Positions 51,192 through 61,880 of a DNA stretch of 64,000 bases are shown here, piece by piece. The notes below the pieces were generated by a model, which was not told the origin of the DNA, ran no database searches, and saw only the letters and a program-made list of their open reading frames with translations. Positions within the stretch are counted from its first letter, which is position 1, and each line of letters opens with the position of its first letter. The stretch is from positions 1 to 64,000 of the forward strand of contig JAIXWG010000029.1 in assembly GCA_027482245.1 (NCBI GenBank), written 5' to 3'. Position numbers and translations under genes: made by a program. Source of the stretch: Acetobacteraceae bacterium (GTDB lineage: Bacteria; Pseudomonadota; Alphaproteobacteria; Acetobacterales; Acetobacteraceae).

Positions 51192-51365
51192 CGTGGATGG
51201 GGGGCACGCCGCGAGATGCGCGTTGATCCGGACAGGCGGCTGGCGCAGCATCCACGGGATGGCATGCCGGGCGGGCCTGCCGGGCCGATGGCGCGGCGCT
51301 GTGGCACCACGGGGATGAAACGGCCCGATGTCCGCAAGGACCGGGCCCATGAGGGAGATGACGGT

Positions 51366-52421
51366 ATGAAGGCGCTTCGCCTTTCTGTGACGCGTGCCCT
51401 GGGCGGCGCCGCCCTGGCGGCATCGCTGGCGGCCCCGCTGGCCGCGCAGCAGCCCGCCGCGCCGGCCGCCGGTGGTGCTGCGACGCTCGACGCGATCCGC
51501 GCCCGCGGCACGCTGATCTGCGGCGTGAACACCGGCCTGGCCGGCTTCGCCCAGCCGGACAGCCAGGGCGTCTGGCGCGGCTTCGACGTGGACTACTGCC
51601 GCGCCGTCGCCGCCGCGCTGTGGAACGACCCGAGCAAGGTCCGCTACGTGCCGACCACGGCGCAGAACCGCTTCACGGCGCTGCAGTCCGGCGAAGTGGA
51701 CATGCTGGCCCGCAACACGACCTGGACGCTGTCCCGCGACACCTCGCTGGGCTTCGACTTCACCGGCATCAACTTCTATGACGGCCAGGGCTTCATGGTG
51801 AAGGCCTCCGCCGGCGTGCGGACGGCGCGGGACCTGAACGGCGCCACTATCTGCGTGCAGCCCGGCACCACCACCGAACAGAACCTGACCGACTGGGCGC
51901 GCGCCAACCGCATCCAGTTCACCCCCGTGGTGATCGAGCAGCTGAACGACGTCGTCGGCGCCTATGTCTCCGGCCGCTGCGACGCCTATACGACGGACGT
52001 CTCCGGCCTCGCCTCCACCCGGTCGGCCCAGCCGCGGCCGCAGGAACACCTGATCCTGCCGGACGTCATCAGCAAGGAACCGCTGGGCCCGGCCGTGCGC
52101 CATGGCGACCAGCGCTTCGCGGATTTGGTGCGCTGGATCCATTTCGGCCTGATCGGTGCCGAGGAATTGGGCATCACGGCCGCCAACGTGGCGCAGGCCG
52201 CGACGGGCGACCAGCGGCCGGAAGTCCAGCGCATGCTGGGCCGCACGGGTGACCTCGGCCGGATGCTGACGGTGGACAATGCCTGGCTGGTCAACGTGAT
52301 CCGCCATGTCGGCAACTACCAGGAGATCTTCGACCGCAACCTGGCGCCGATCGGCCTGCAGCGTGGCCCGAACGCGCTGTGGACCAATGGCGGCCTGCAG
52401 TACTCGCCGCCCTTCCGGTGA
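51366..52421 (+). CDS. aapJ: General amino-acid ABC transporter substrate-binding protein AapJ
   Basis: AapJ is the periplasmic receptor for a broad range of L-amino acids. The 351-residue protein has a signal peptide (MKALRLSVTRALGGAALAA) and family motifs ARGTLICGVNTGLAGFAQPD, 'GFDVDYCRAVAAALWNDPSK', 'ALQSGEVDMLARNTTWTLSR' and 'GRCDAYTTDVSGLASTR'. It heads aapJ-Q-M-P. A perfect 12-bp hairpin at 52431-52460, just beyond the stop, may lower downstream expression relative to the receptor. Confidence 0.95.
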   Translation: MKALRLSVTRALGGAALAASLAAPLAAQQPAAPAAGGAATLDAIRARGTLICGVNTGLAGFAQPDSQGVWRGFDVDYCRAVAAALWNDPSKVRYVPTTAQNRFTALQSGEVDMLARNTTWTLSRDTSLGFDFTGINFYDGQGFMVKASAGVRTARDLNGATICVQPGTTTEQNLTDWARANRIQFTPVVIEQLNDVVGAYVSGRCDAYTTDVSGLASTRSAQPRPQEHLILPDVISKEPLGPAVRHGDQRFADLVRWIHFGLIGAEELGITAANVAQAATGDQRPEVQRMLGRTGDLGRMLTVDNAWLVNVIRHVGNYQEIFDRNLAPIGLQRGPNALWTNGGLQYSPPFR

Positions 52422-52430
52422 GGTGAGGCA

Positions 52431-52460
52431 GGGGCCGCGGGCATCGGCGCCCGCGGCCCC
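52431..52460 (+). terminator. Intra-operon hairpin between aapJ and aapQ (attenuator)
   Basis: GGGGCCGCGGGC (52431-52442) pairs perfectly with GCCCGCGGCCCC (52449-52460) over a 6-nt loop, starting 9 bp after the aapJ stop. No T run follows, so read-through is expected. Such hairpins commonly stabilise binding-protein mRNA and reduce transcription of permease genes. Confidence 0.6.
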
Positions 52461-52592
52461 GCTCTTGCATGACCCCTGGCGCGTCGCGGTCCCGCAGGCC
52501 GCGCCGCCCCTGCGATACCCGTTCCGCCTTCGCCGTGCCTGACCGCCTGAAGCGGGGCCAACCCCGCCGGGCCAATCCACCAGGGAAGCCTC

Positions 52593-53798
52593 ATGTCCTC
52601 ATCCACCGCCGATCCGCGCCTGGCCTCGGCCGGCCCGCCGCGCCGCCCGATCCGTCTGTCCTGGTCGGATGAGCGCCTGCGCGCCATCGTCTGGCAGATC
52701 CTCGTCGTGGGCATCGTCGGCGCCATCGTCTGGTGGCTGTGGTCCAACACCGTGCACAACCTGGAAGTCCGCCGCATCGCGACGGGTTTCGGCTTCCTGC
52801 AGCGGGAGGCGGGGCTGCCGATCGGCGAATCGCTGATCGAGTACGAGCCGACGCACAGCTACCTGCGCGCGCTGACGGTCGGCGTGCTGAACACGCTGAA
52901 GGTCGCGGTGGTGGGCGTGATCCTGGCCACCATCCTCGGCACGCTGGTCGGCATCGCCCGGCTGTCGAAGAACTGGCTCGTCTCCAAGCTCGCCGGCTTT
53001 TATGTGGAGGTGATCCGCGACCTGCCGCTGCTGCTGCAGCTGCTGTTCTGGTACACGATCCTGCAGGGCCTGCCCGGGCCGCGCCAGGCGCTGAACCCGG
53101 TGGATGGCGTGTTCCTGTCCAACCGCGGCATGAAGCTGCCCTGGATCGAATGGCTGCCGGCGCATAACTGGGCGCTGCTGGCCATGGTCGTCGGCATCGT
53201 GGCCACCTGGGCCTATGCCCGCGCCATGCGCGCGAAGCAGTACGCCGACGGTCAGCCGCGCAAGATCTGGCCGGCGGGCCTGGCGCTGATCGTCGGCCTG
53301 CCGCTGGCGGTCTGGGCGGCGCATGGCGCGCCCTTCACGCCGGACATCCCCGCGCTGCGCGGCTTCAACTTCCGCGGCGGCGTCACCGTTAGCCCCGAAT
53401 ACTTCGCCCTGCTGCTGGGCCTGGTCACCTACACCGCCGGCTTCATCGCGGAGATCGTCCGCGCCGGCATCCTGGCGGTGAACCAGGGGCAGTGGGAAGC
53501 GGCGGAGGCACTCGGCATGCGGCGGGGCGAGATCCTGAAGCGGATCGTGCTGCCCCAGGCGCTGCGCGTGATCGTGCCGCCGATGACGTCTCAGTACCTG
53601 AACCTGACGAAGAACAGCTCCCTTGCCGTCGCGATCGGCTACCAGGACATCGTCAGCATCGCGAACACGACGCTGAACCAGACCGGCCAGGCGATCGAGG
53701 GCATCGCCATCATCATGCTGGTCTACCTGACGATCAGCCTGTCGATCAGCCTGTTCATGAACTGGTACAACGCGCGCATCGCGCTGGTGGAGCGCTGA
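52593..53798 (+). CDS. aapQ: General amino-acid ABC transporter permease AapQ
   Basis: This 401-residue HisM-type permease has an N-terminal helix (IVWQILVVGIVGAIVWWLW), a substantial extra loop typical of AapQ, and the EAA cytoplasmic loop 'EALGMRRGEILKRIVLPQAL' near residue 305. It ends 'FMNWYNARIALVER'. Start ATG 52593 follows GGGAAG. The last nine codons plus the stop are the first copy of a sequence repeated twice more downstream (98-bp tandem duplication, 53769-53994). Confidence 0.94.
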   Translation: MSSSTADPRLASAGPPRRPIRLSWSDERLRAIVWQILVVGIVGAIVWWLWSNTVHNLEVRRIATGFGFLQREAGLPIGESLIEYEPTHSYLRALTVGVLNTLKVAVVGVILATILGTLVGIARLSKNWLVSKLAGFYVEVIRDLPLLLQLLFWYTILQGLPGPRQALNPVDGVFLSNRGMKLPWIEWLPAHNWALLAMVVGIVATWAYARAMRAKQYADGQPRKIWPAGLALIVGLPLAVWAAHGAPFTPDIPALRGFNFRGGVTVSPEYFALLLGLVTYTAGFIAEIVRAGILAVNQGQWEAAEALGMRRGEILKRIVLPQALRVIVPPMTSQYLNLTKNSSLAVAIGYQDIVSIANTTLNQTGQAIEGIAIIMLVYLTISLSISLFMNWYNARIALVER

Positions 53799-53803
53799 GC
53801 CCC

Positions 53804-53896
53804 ATGAAGCCGACAGACATGAAGCGTTGCAGCGCGTTGTTGCTTTCCCCGTGCGCCTCGCGGCGCAACGCGCGCATCGCGCTGGTGGAGCGCTGA
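53804..53896 (+). CDS. Mini-ORF 1 between aapQ and aapM (30 residues)
   Basis: It starts at ATG 53804, 5 bp after the aapQ stop, and ends at TGA 53894-53896. The peptide starts MKPTDMKRCSALLLSPC and ends RRNARIALVER, so its last nine residues equal the end of AapQ. There is no independent strong ribosome-binding site, so it could be translated by reinitiation after aapQ. It may have no function as a peptide but could link aapQ and aapM translation. Confidence 0.4.
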   Translation: MKPTDMKRCSALLLSPCASRRNARIALVER

Positions 53897-53901
53897 GCCC
53901 C

Positions 53902-53994
53902 ATGAAGCCGACAGACACCAAGGGCCGCAGCGCGTTGTCCTTTTCCCCGTGCGCCTCGCGGCGCAACGCGCGCATCGCGCTGGTGGAGCGCTGA
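53902..53994 (+). CDS. Mini-ORF 2 between aapQ and aapM (30 residues)
   Basis: This is the duplicate of mini-ORF 1. ATG 53902 lies 5 bp after its stop, and its own TGA 53992-53994 is 4 bp before the aapM ATG. The peptide starts MKPTDTKGRSALSFSPC and ends RRNARIALVER. The reading frame is kept open although the middle differs from copy 1 at several codons, which argues mildly for either recent origin or selection on the frame. Confidence 0.4.
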   Translation: MKPTDTKGRSALSFSPCASRRNARIALVER

Positions 53995-53998
53995 GACG

Positions 53999-55144
53999 AT
54001 GAGCGACATCACCGCCAACACGACCGTCCCGCACCAGTCCGGCGCCGAGCGCCGGCAGCCGCCCGTCGCCACGACGGGGCTGGTGGCCTGGGCGCGGATG
54101 AACCTCTTCTCCTCCTGGATCAACACCGCCATCACCCTGGCGCTGGGCTACCTGGTGGTGCGCTGGACCATCGGCTTCATCGATTGGGCCTTCCTGAACG
54201 CCATCTGGTCCGTGCCCGTGGTGAACGGCCAGGCCCAGACCCAGGCCTGCCGCGAGATCAAGGGCGTGGGCGCCTGCTGGGCCGTGGTGACGGAAAAGCA
54301 CCGCTTCATCCTGTTCGGCACCTACCCGTATGAACAGCACTGGCGCCCGCTGCTGGTCTGCGTGCTGTTCGTCGGCCTCTACATCGTCTCCGCCATGCGC
54401 CGCTTCTGGAACTGGCGCCTGATCCCGATCTGGGTGGCGACGCTGACCGTGATCGGCATCCTGATGTGGGGCGGCATCTTCGGCCTGACCTATGTGCCGC
54501 AGGAACGCTGGGGCGGGCTGCCCATCACGCTGATCCTGTCCACTTTCGGCCTGGCCTTCGCCTTCCCGCTGGCGGTGCTGGTGGCGCTCGGCCGGCGGTC
54601 GAAGCTGCCGGCGATCAAGACGCTCTGCGTGCTCTACGTCGAACTCATCCGCGGCGTGCCGCTGATCAGCCTGCTGTTCATGGCCAGCGTGATGTTCCCG
54701 CTGTTCCTGCCGGAGGGCATGAACATCGACAAGCTGCTGCGCGCGCAGGTCGCCATCACGCTCTTCGCCGGCGCCTACCTGGCGGAAGTCGTGCGCGCGG
54801 GCCTGCAGACGCTGCCGCGGGGGCAGTATGAGGCGGCCGATGCGCTCGGCCTCTCCTACTGGCAGAAGACGGGCTTCATTATCCTGCCGCAGGCGCTGCG
54901 CCTCGTGATCCCGCCGCTGGTGAACACCTTCATCGGCTTCTTTAAGGACACGTCGCTGGTGCTGATCATCGGCATCTTCGACCTGCTGACGGCGGGCAAG
55001 ACATCGATCGTGGAGCCTGCCTGGCAGGGCTTCGGGATCGAGGTCTACGTCACCATCGGCCTCATCTACCTGGTCTTCTGCTTCGCCATGTCGAAGTACA
55101 GCCAGGATCTGGAACGCGAACTCAACCGGCACCGGCGGCGGTAG
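53999..55144 (+). CDS. aapM: General amino-acid ABC transporter permease AapM
   Basis: The 381-residue partner permease of AapQ has N-terminal helix region [19 protein letters not shown] and a periplasmic Cys-containing loop ([15 protein letters not shown]) typical of AapM. The core includes '[20 protein letters not shown]' and the EAA loop '[20 protein letters not shown]' then [13 protein letters not shown] 53999 is 4 bp after the stop of the second mini-ORF, so expression may rely on reinitiation from upstream frames. Confidence 0.94.
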   Translation: MSDITANTTVPHQSGAERRQPPVATTGLVAWARMNLFSSWINTAITLALGYLVVRWTIGFIDWAFLNAIWSVPVVNGQAQTQACREIKGVGACWAVVTEKHRFILFGTYPYEQHWRPLLVCVLFVGLYIVSAMRRFWNWRLIPIWVATLTVIGILMWGGIFGLTYVPQERWGGLPITLILSTFGLAFAFPLAVLVALGRRSKLPAIKTLCVLYVELIRGVPLISLLFMASVMFPLFLPEGMNIDKLLRAQVAITLFAGAYLAEVVRAGLQTLPRGQYEAADALGLSYWQKTGFIILPQALRLVIPPLVNTFIGFFKDTSLVLIIGIFDLLTAGKTSIVEPAWQGFGIEVYVTIGLIYLVFCFAMSKYSQDLERELNRHRRR

Positions 55145-55206
55145 CGGGCCTTGCGGCCCACGCCACGCCAACCAACGCCGGATGCCGGAAGACAGGGAAA
55201 GTGACC

Positions 55207-56001
<795 letters not shown>

Positions 56002-56010
56002 CCGCGCCCC

Positions 56011-56052
56011 CCCGCGGGATGGCGGCGCGCTTGCGTGCCCCCATCCCGCGGG
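56011..56052. terminator. Hairpin between aapP and kup
   Basis: CCCGCGGGATGG (56011-56022) and CCATCCCGCGGG (56041-56052) form a perfect 12-bp stem with an 18-nt loop, 9 bp after the aapP stop. No T run is present. It is the probable 3' end of the aap transcript or a leader structure of kup. Confidence 0.55.
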
Positions 56053-56088
56053 CCTATGCCTAGAGGGGTTCCGACTTCGGAGCGTCCC

Positions 56089-57963
56089 TTGAGCCATTCC
56101 CCCGCGGCGGAGCGTCCCCTGACGCTCGCCGCCCTGATCGGTGTCCTCGGCGTCGTCTATGGCGACATCGGCACCAGCCCGCTTTACGCCCTCCGCGCCG
56201 CCCTGCTGCATTTCTCCGCCGACGGGATCGAGCGGTGGGAGATCCTGGGCATCCTCAGCCTGATATTCTGGTCCCTCGTGCTGACCGTCACGGTGAAGTA
56301 CGTCGTCTTCGTGCTGCGGGCGGACAACCGGGGGGAAGGCGGCATCCTGGCGCTGATGGCGATGGCCCAGCGCCATGCGGAAACCGCCCGCGGGCGCTCC
56401 ATCGTCGCCATCCTCGGCATCACGGGCGCCAGCCTGTTCTTCGGCGACGGCATCATCACCCCCGCCATCTCCGTCCTCTCGGCGGTCGAAGGCCTCAAGA
56501 TCATCTCGCCCCATTTCGAGGATGCGGTGGTGCCGATCGCGCTCGGCATCCTGGTTGCGCTGTTCCTGGTGCAGTGGCGGGGCACGGCGAGCATGGGCAA
56601 GGTCTTCGGCCCGGTCTGCGCCCTGTGGTTCGGCGTGCTCGGCCTGCTCGGCCTGATCGAGGTGGTGCGGGAGCCGGAGGTGCTGGTGGCGCTGTCCCCG
56701 CACCACGCCATCACCTTCTGCCTGCACTACAAGCTGGCCGCCTTCATCGCCTTCGGATCGGTCGTGCTGGCGGTGACGGGGGCGGAGGCGCTGTATGCGG
56801 ATATGGGGCATTTCGGCCGCCGCCCGATCCAGCTGGCCTGGGTCGCCTTCGTGCTGCCGGCGCTGGCGCTGAACTATTTCGGCCAGGGCGCCCTGCTGCT
56901 GTCGGACCCCGAGGCGATCGAGAACCCCTTCTTCCTGCTGGCCCCCGAATGGCTGCGCCTGCCGCTGGTGATCCTGGCGACGGCGGCGACCATCATCGCC
57001 AGCCAGGCGATGATCTCCGGCGCCTTCTCCATCGCGCGGCAATGCGTGCAGCTGGGCTTCGTGCCGCGGCTGGAGGTGCGCCACACCAGCGAGACGGAGC
57101 AGGGCCAGATCTACATGCCCCAGGTCAACATGATGCTGCTGATCGGCGTCATCATCCTGGTGCTGGAATTCAAGAACAGCGACAGCCTGGCGGCGGCCTA
57201 TGGCCTGGCCGTCACGGGCACCTTCGTCTGCACCTCGCTGCTCGCGATGCTGGTGTTCCGCCGCGCCTATGGCTGGCCGCTGGTGCTGGTGATCGCCGTC
57301 TTCGGGCCGCTGCTGCTGCTCGACCTCGCCTATTTCGTCTCCACCGCGCTGAAGATCCCCGAAGGCGGCTATGTGCCGCTGATGCTGGGCATCGCCACCT
57401 TCACCCTGATGCTGACCTGGCGGCAGGGGCGGGACCTGCTCTTCGCCCGGTTCCGGCAGGACAGCCTGCCCCTGAAATCCTTCATCGCCCGCCTGCCGCA
57501 ATCCCGCACCATCCGGGTGCCGGGGATTGCCGTGTTCATGACCGGGCAGGCGGACCTGGTGCCCGGCGCGCTGCTGCATAACCTCAAGCACAACAAGGTA
57601 CTGCACGAACGCGTCCTGTTCGTGACCGTGATCAACGAGGACATCCCCCGCGTCGAGCAGCGGCGGGAGGTGACGGCCCTGGCGCCCGACATCCACCGCG
57701 TGATCCTGCGCTACGGCTTCCAGGAAAGCCCCCACATCCCGCGGGAGCTGGAGGCGCTGCGCGACCTCGGCATCGCGTTCGAGCCGATGCAGGCCAGCTA
57801 CTTCCTGGGGCGGGAGACGGTGGTGGCGGCGGCGGTGCCGAAGATGCCACGCTGGCGGCAATGGATCTTCACGCTGCTCAGCCGCAACGCCGTGCCGGCC
57901 ACGGAATTCTTCCGCATCCCGTCGGACCGGGTGGTGGAGCTCGGCGTCCGCGTCGCGATCTGA
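56089..57963 (+). CDS. kup: Low-affinity potassium transporter Kup
   Basis: Kup is a proton-coupled K+ uptake protein of the inner membrane. The 624-residue product has the family start '[20 protein letters not shown]', about twelve membrane helices with '[20 protein letters not shown]' and '[18 protein letters not shown]', and a cytoplasmic C-terminal domain ending '[18 protein letters not shown]'. TTG 56089 is chosen because CGGAG lies 6-7 bases before it and the length matches the family; ATG 56056 would add 11 residues. Confidence 0.93.
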   Translation: MSHSPAAERPLTLAALIGVLGVVYGDIGTSPLYALRAALLHFSADGIERWEILGILSLIFWSLVLTVTVKYVVFVLRADNRGEGGILALMAMAQRHAETARGRSIVAILGITGASLFFGDGIITPAISVLSAVEGLKIISPHFEDAVVPIALGILVALFLVQWRGTASMGKVFGPVCALWFGVLGLLGLIEVVREPEVLVALSPHHAITFCLHYKLAAFIAFGSVVLAVTGAEALYADMGHFGRRPIQLAWVAFVLPALALNYFGQGALLLSDPEAIENPFFLLAPEWLRLPLVILATAATIIASQAMISGAFSIARQCVQLGFVPRLEVRHTSETEQGQIYMPQVNMMLLIGVIILVLEFKNSDSLAAAYGLAVTGTFVCTSLLAMLVFRRAYGWPLVLVIAVFGPLLLLDLAYFVSTALKIPEGGYVPLMLGIATFTLMLTWRQGRDLLFARFRQDSLPLKSFIARLPQSRTIRVPGIAVFMTGQADLVPGALLHNLKHNKVLHERVLFVTVINEDIPRVEQRREVTALAPDIHRVILRYGFQESPHIPRELEALRDLGIAFEPMQASYFLGRETVVAAAVPKMPRWRQWIFTLLSRNAVPATEFFRIPSDRVVELGVRVAI

Positions 57964-58033
57964 GGCCGGCGCCGAACCGGGGGGCGGGGCGCGCGTTCGG
58001 TTCGCCTCGGACACGTCCAGGGAAGGGGAAGCG

Positions 58034-58408
58034 GTGACCGCCGCCAAGCTCATCGATGTCACGCTGGTGATGGCCTGGAGCCCGGGGGCGGCGCCGGGCG
58101 AGGACCCCGCGCGCATCGTCTTCTCCATCGCGATCGACGGCCAGGGGCAGCCCGATGCCGGCGCCTGGCTGGCCGACCCCGCGCCCTGGCCCGCGCGCTA
58201 CGAGGCGCCGGGTAGGCCGCCCATGGGCGGCGACGTCACGCATGACGAGGATGGCTGGTCGCTGCGCTTCTTCGCCGACGCCACCGCGGCGCCGGATGCC
58301 CCCATGCACCGCATCCTGCACCTCGGCATGCCTCGGCCGGGGGAGGTGCTGACCATCCGCGAGCCGAGCGGCGCGGAGGCGGCGTGGCGGGTGGTGGGGA
58401 TCGGGTAG
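58034..58408 (+). CDS. Hypothetical protein, 124 residues
   Basis: The small soluble protein starts at GTG 58034 behind GGAAGGGGAAG. It has alternating hydrophobic/polar strands (KLIDVTLVMAW, RIVFSIAI, GWSLRFFAD, GEVLTIREPSG, AAWRVVGIG), which suggests a beta-rich domain. It has no signal peptide. I recognise no family. It follows kup by 70 bp on the same strand and might share its transcript. Confidence 0.6.
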   Translation: MTAAKLIDVTLVMAWSPGAAPGEDPARIVFSIAIDGQGQPDAGAWLADPAPWPARYEAPGRPPMGGDVTHDEDGWSLRFFADATAAPDAPMHRILHLGMPRPGEVLTIREPSGAEAAWRVVGIG

Positions 58409-58707
58409 CGGGCTGGAAGCCGCCTGGGCCCTGCATGCAGATGACGTGGCCGGTGCGCGCTGGGCCTGGTGCCGGTGCGAGCGAGGGTGAGGGAGGCGTG
58501 CGCCTTCCACGGTGGCCCTGAGGTCGCCGATGGCCAGGGAGGACCCCCGGCGCCCGTTGCACGCCGCCATGGCGGCAGCCTCGGGCCAACGGCCGAACCG
58601 ACCGGGGGCTGCACAAGACATGCCCTGCCCCTGGCGCCCACGCAACGAAGCATTCCGGGCCCAACACGCCGCGAGCGCCGCGTGGTTGCGCCATGATTGC
58701 AGCCAAT
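58409..58707. other. Intergenic region without recognised feature
   Basis: About 300 bp lie between the hypothetical gene and the tRNA terminator. Short open frames on both strands have no ribosome-binding sites or recognisable motifs. No strong hairpin or RNA motif was seen. Confidence 0.5.
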
Positions 58708-58744
58708 AAAAAACCGCCGGCCCGAATGATCGGAACCGGCGGTC
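58708..58744 (-). terminator. Rho-independent terminator of the tRNA-Ala gene
   Basis: Read on the minus strand, ACCGCCGG (rc of 58736-58743) and CCGGCGGT (rc of 58713-58720) form an 8-bp stem with a 15-nt loop. The run of T residues (AAAAAA at about 58708-58713 on the plus strand) follows. It starts 6 nt after the tRNA 3' end. Confidence 0.85.
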
Positions 58745-58749
58745 TGAAC

Positions 58750-58825
<76 letters not shown>

Positions 58826-58967
58826 GCAGTCTTGCGAGGCCGGCCGTATAGCGGCGGCGCGAAGGGTGCGCAAGCCTCCCTCAAGCCCCTTTCCGTACGG
58901 CCTCGCGCCGCATAGTTTCCCGGCATCACGGGCCGGCCTTCACGCCGGCCGCGGGCGGGAGAGCGCG

Positions 58968-59705
58968 ATGCGAAAGATCCATCCTGATGCGACGGCGGCG
59001 CTGGCCGGCCTGCTGAAGGACGACATGACCATCATGTCCGGCGGCTTCGGCATCTCCGGCATCCCCTCCCTGCTCATCGAGGCGATCCGCGAGAGCGGGG
59101 TGAAGGGCCTCACCGTCATTTCCAACAATGCGGGGATCGACGATGCGGGGCTCGGCCTGCTGCTGCACACCCGCCAGATCCGCAAGATGATCAGCAGCTA
59201 TGTCGGTGAGAACGCGACCTTCGCGAAGCAGTACCTGGCCGGGGAGCTGGAGATCGAGTTCAACCCGCAGGGCACGCTGGCGGAGCGCATCCGCGCCGGC
59301 GGCGCCGGCATCCCCGCCTTCTTCACCAAGACCGGCTACGGCACCGCGGTGGCCGAGGGGAAGGAGACGAGGGAATTCGACGGCGAGCACTATGTGATGG
59401 AGCGCGGGCTCTTCGCCGACCTCGCCATCATCCACGCCTACCAGGGCGACCATGAGGGCAACCTCGTCTATCGGAAGACCGCGCGGAACTTCAACCCGAT
59501 CATGGCGACCGCCGCCCGCGTGACGGTCGCGCAGGTGGAACACCTGGTGAAGCCCGGTGAGATCGACCCCGACCACATCCACACCCCCGGCATCTTCGTG
59601 AAGCGCCTGGTGCTGTGCCCGCCCGATTTCCAGAAGCGCATCGAACAGCGCACCGTCCGCAAGCGCGAAGCCGCTGCCGCCGCCGGCGCAGAATCCCAGG
59701 CCTGA
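58968..59705 (+). CDS. scoA: 3-oxoacid CoA-transferase subunit A
   Basis: SCOT subunit A transfers CoA from succinyl-CoA to acetoacetate, for ketone-body/poly-hydroxybutyrate carbon use. The 245 residues have '[20 protein letters not shown]', '[20 protein letters not shown]', '[21 protein letters not shown]' and '[20 protein letters not shown]'. ATG 58968 has a GGGAGAG ribosome-binding site. A GGCCGGC/GCCGGCC hairpin (58931-58950) precedes it. scoB follows after 14 bp. Confidence 0.94.
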   Translation: MRKIHPDATAALAGLLKDDMTIMSGGFGISGIPSLLIEAIRESGVKGLTVISNNAGIDDAGLGLLLHTRQIRKMISSYVGENATFAKQYLAGELEIEFNPQGTLAERIRAGGAGIPAFFTKTGYGTAVAEGKETREFDGEHYVMERGLFADLAIIHAYQGDHEGNLVYRKTARNFNPIMATAARVTVAQVEHLVKPGEIDPDHIHTPGIFVKRLVLCPPDFQKRIEQRTVRKREAAAAAGAESQA

Positions 59706-59719
59706 GGAGCACCACGAAC

Positions 59720-60358
<639 letters not shown>

Positions 60359-60367
60359 AGGCGTGAA

Positions 60368-60390
60368 GGGCGGGCTTCGGCCCGCCCCCT
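60368..60390 (+). terminator. Terminator of scoAB
   Basis: GGGCGGGC (60368-60375), TTCG tetraloop, GCCCGCCC (60380-60387): a very stable 8-bp hairpin 10 bp after the scoB stop, without a T run. As it sits between convergent genes, it may serve both strands. Confidence 0.65.
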
Positions 60391-60409
60391 ATGCAGCTGC
60401 GGCTGACTT

Positions 60410-60910
60410 CTATTGCAGCTGGGGCTGCTGGCGGCGCTGGTAGCGCAGCCGGTCCTCCTCCAGGATCCGGCGCAGGCGGTCGAGCTCCCGCTCCCGCTCC
60501 GCCAGCGACCGCTCGGCATCATTGGTGGCGCTGGCCGGCACTGCGGCGGGCTGCGGTGCGGGGTCGCGGAAGACGGGTTCCTGCGCGCTGGGCGGCGCCG
60601 GTGCGCGGGTGCGGCGGACGGTGCTGGTGCCGGTGCGGCGCGGGGCCGTGCCGGTGGCTGGCACGGGCGGCGGGGGCACCCAGTCCAGGATCGGGATCGG
60701 GCCGCGGGGCGCGGCCGCGGTGGCGGGCACGCCGGGCGTGGTCGGTGTGAAGCGCGGCTGCGCCGGCATGCGCTGGCGGAAGCTGTCGAATTCCTGGGCG
60801 GTGGAACTCATGAGGTCCCGCCCCGGGCCGCTGTCGTTCCAATGCTGCGCCGAGGCCGGCAGCGCCAGCAGCAGGCCGATCGGCAGGGCGAGAAGGGTGG
60901 CGTGGCGCAT
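60410..60910 (-). CDS. Secreted hypothetical protein with C-terminal coiled coil
   Basis: The 166-residue protein has a signal peptide (MRHATLLALPIGLLLALPASA, cut before QHW). A Pro/Ala/Thr-rich disordered middle follows, and a C-terminal charged helix (ERSLAERERELDRLRRILEE) can form a coiled coil and ends in a Gln-rich tail. ATG 60910 is chosen for the signal peptide. It is probably periplasmic; no family is recognised. It is convergent with scoB and 97 bp downstream of uppP. Confidence 0.65.
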   Translation of the reverse strand: MRHATLLALPIGLLLALPASAQHWNDSGPGRDLMSSTAQEFDSFRQRMPAQPRFTPTTPGVPATAAAPRGPIPILDWVPPPPVPATGTAPRRTGTSTVRRTRAPAPPSAQEPVFRDPAPQPAAVPASATNDAERSLAERERELDRLRRILEEDRLRYQRRQQPQLQ

Positions 60911-61007
60911 CAACCAGGATTCCGGATGGAACGGTGTCTTCACCGGAAGATGAACGCGCGCGCCGCGCCGCACAAGCATCGGCGTGCGGCGCAACAATCC
61001 CTTCCTG

Positions 61008-61811
61008 TCAGCGCAGCAGAAGAAACACCAGCATGATGCTGCCGAGCGCGATGCGGTACCAGCCGAAGGGCGTGAAGCCGATGCGGCCGATCACCCCCAT
61101 CACCCAGCGCACCACGACCAGCGCGACGATGAAGGCCGTGACGAAGCCGACGCCGATCTGCGCGAGGCCCGAGAATTCCAGCTCCGCCCGAGCCTTGAAC
61201 AGGCTGTAAGCGGTGGCGGCGACCATGGTCGGGATGGCGAGGACGAAGGAGAATTCGGCCGCCACCTTCCGGTCCACCCCGATCAGCAGCGCGGTGATGA
61301 TGGTGGCGCCGGAGCGCGAGGTGCCCGGGATCATCGCCAGCGCCTGGCCGAAGCCGATGATCAGCGCGGCCAGCGGCCCGATCTGCGGCACGGAATGGAT
61401 GGTCGGCGTGTGGCGCAGCCGTTCGATGAGGATGATGGCGATGCCGCCGATGATCAGCGCGAAGCACACGACCCAGGGGCTGAACAGCAGCCGCGTGATG
61501 GTACCGTGCAGCGTCGCGCCGATGGCTGCCGCCGGCAGGAAGGCCAGCAGCAGGTTGATGGCGTAGAAGCGTTCCGGCCCGGGGCGCCAGGCCTTGGTCA
61601 CCAGGGACAGCAGCGTCGGCCAGAAGACGACGACAACGGCCAGGATGGCGCCGAGCTGGATGACGATCTCGAAGGTCTTGCCGGGCGGGCCCTGGAAGCC
61701 CAGCAGCTCCCCCAGCAGGATCAGGTGGCCGGTGGAGGAGATGGGGAGGAATTCGGTGATGCCCTCCACGATGCCCATGAGGAAGGCGGAGAACAGGGCG
61801 GCAGCATCCAT
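61008..61811 (-). CDS. uppP: Undecaprenyl-diphosphatase UppP (BacA)
   Basis: UppP recycles the C55 lipid carrier for peptidoglycan and other surface glycans and can confer bacitracin resistance. This 267-residue polytopic membrane protein has GIVEGITEFLPISSTGHLIL (catalytic Glu/Ser region) and 'AMIPGTSRSGATIITALLIG' (PGxSRSG), the two family signatures. The final helices are 'TPFGWYRIALGSIMLVFLLL'. Start ATG 61811. Confidence 0.96.
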   Translation of the reverse strand: MDAAALFSAFLMGIVEGITEFLPISSTGHLILLGELLGFQGPPGKTFEIVIQLGAILAVVVVFWPTLLSLVTKAWRPGPERFYAINLLLAFLPAAAIGATLHGTITRLLFSPWVVCFALIIGGIAIILIERLRHTPTIHSVPQIGPLAALIIGFGQALAMIPGTSRSGATIITALLIGVDRKVAAEFSFVLAIPTMVAATAYSLFKARAELEFSGLAQIGVGFVTAFIVALVVVRWVMGVIGRIGFTPFGWYRIALGSIMLVFLLLR

Positions 61812-61880
61812 GGGGGCGGGTCACTCCGGGCGCACCGGCGGGGGAATACAGGGCCGGGCGCCCGCTGGCTATTCCACTGG

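Larger units (their letters stand above)
51050..51365. other. Divergent control region between the cyclodeaminase-like gene and aapJ
   Basis: This 316-bp stretch has no gene. From left to right it holds the leader of the minus-strand gene with two tandem 23-bp palindromic units (51063-51108) and a good TTGACA -35 box at 51163-51168 for the plus strand, with a weak TAGGGG -10 17 bp later (51186-51191). About 165 bp of untranslated leader follow before aapJ, ending in a GGGAGATGACGG ribosome-binding region. No other structure was recognised. Confidence 0.5.
53769..53994 (+). repeat. 98-bp tandem duplication of the aapQ 3' end
   Basis: Unit 1 is 53769-53866, unit 2 is 53867-53964, and a 30-bp partial third copy is 53965-53994. 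Each begins AACGCGCGCATCGCGCTGG, encodes NARIALVER and ends that frame with TGA. Units 1 and 2 differ at 8 of 98 positions, all in the second half (for example ATGAAGCGTTG versus ACCAAGGGCCG). Within each unit GCGCGTTG and the CAACGCGC at the next unit's start can pair as a stem. Unit length is not a multiple of three, so each copy starts a new frame at an ATG 5 bp after the preceding stop. Confidence 0.9.

Noticed and set aside
58409-58707. Short open frames of 65-75 codons between the 124-residue gene and tRNA-Ala
   Set aside because: No ribosome-binding site, overlapping frames on both strands and no recognisable motif.
58931-58950. Riboswitch before scoA
   Set aside because: Only a simple GGCCGGC/GCCGGCC hairpin lies in the leader; there is no multi-helix conserved structure matching a known class.
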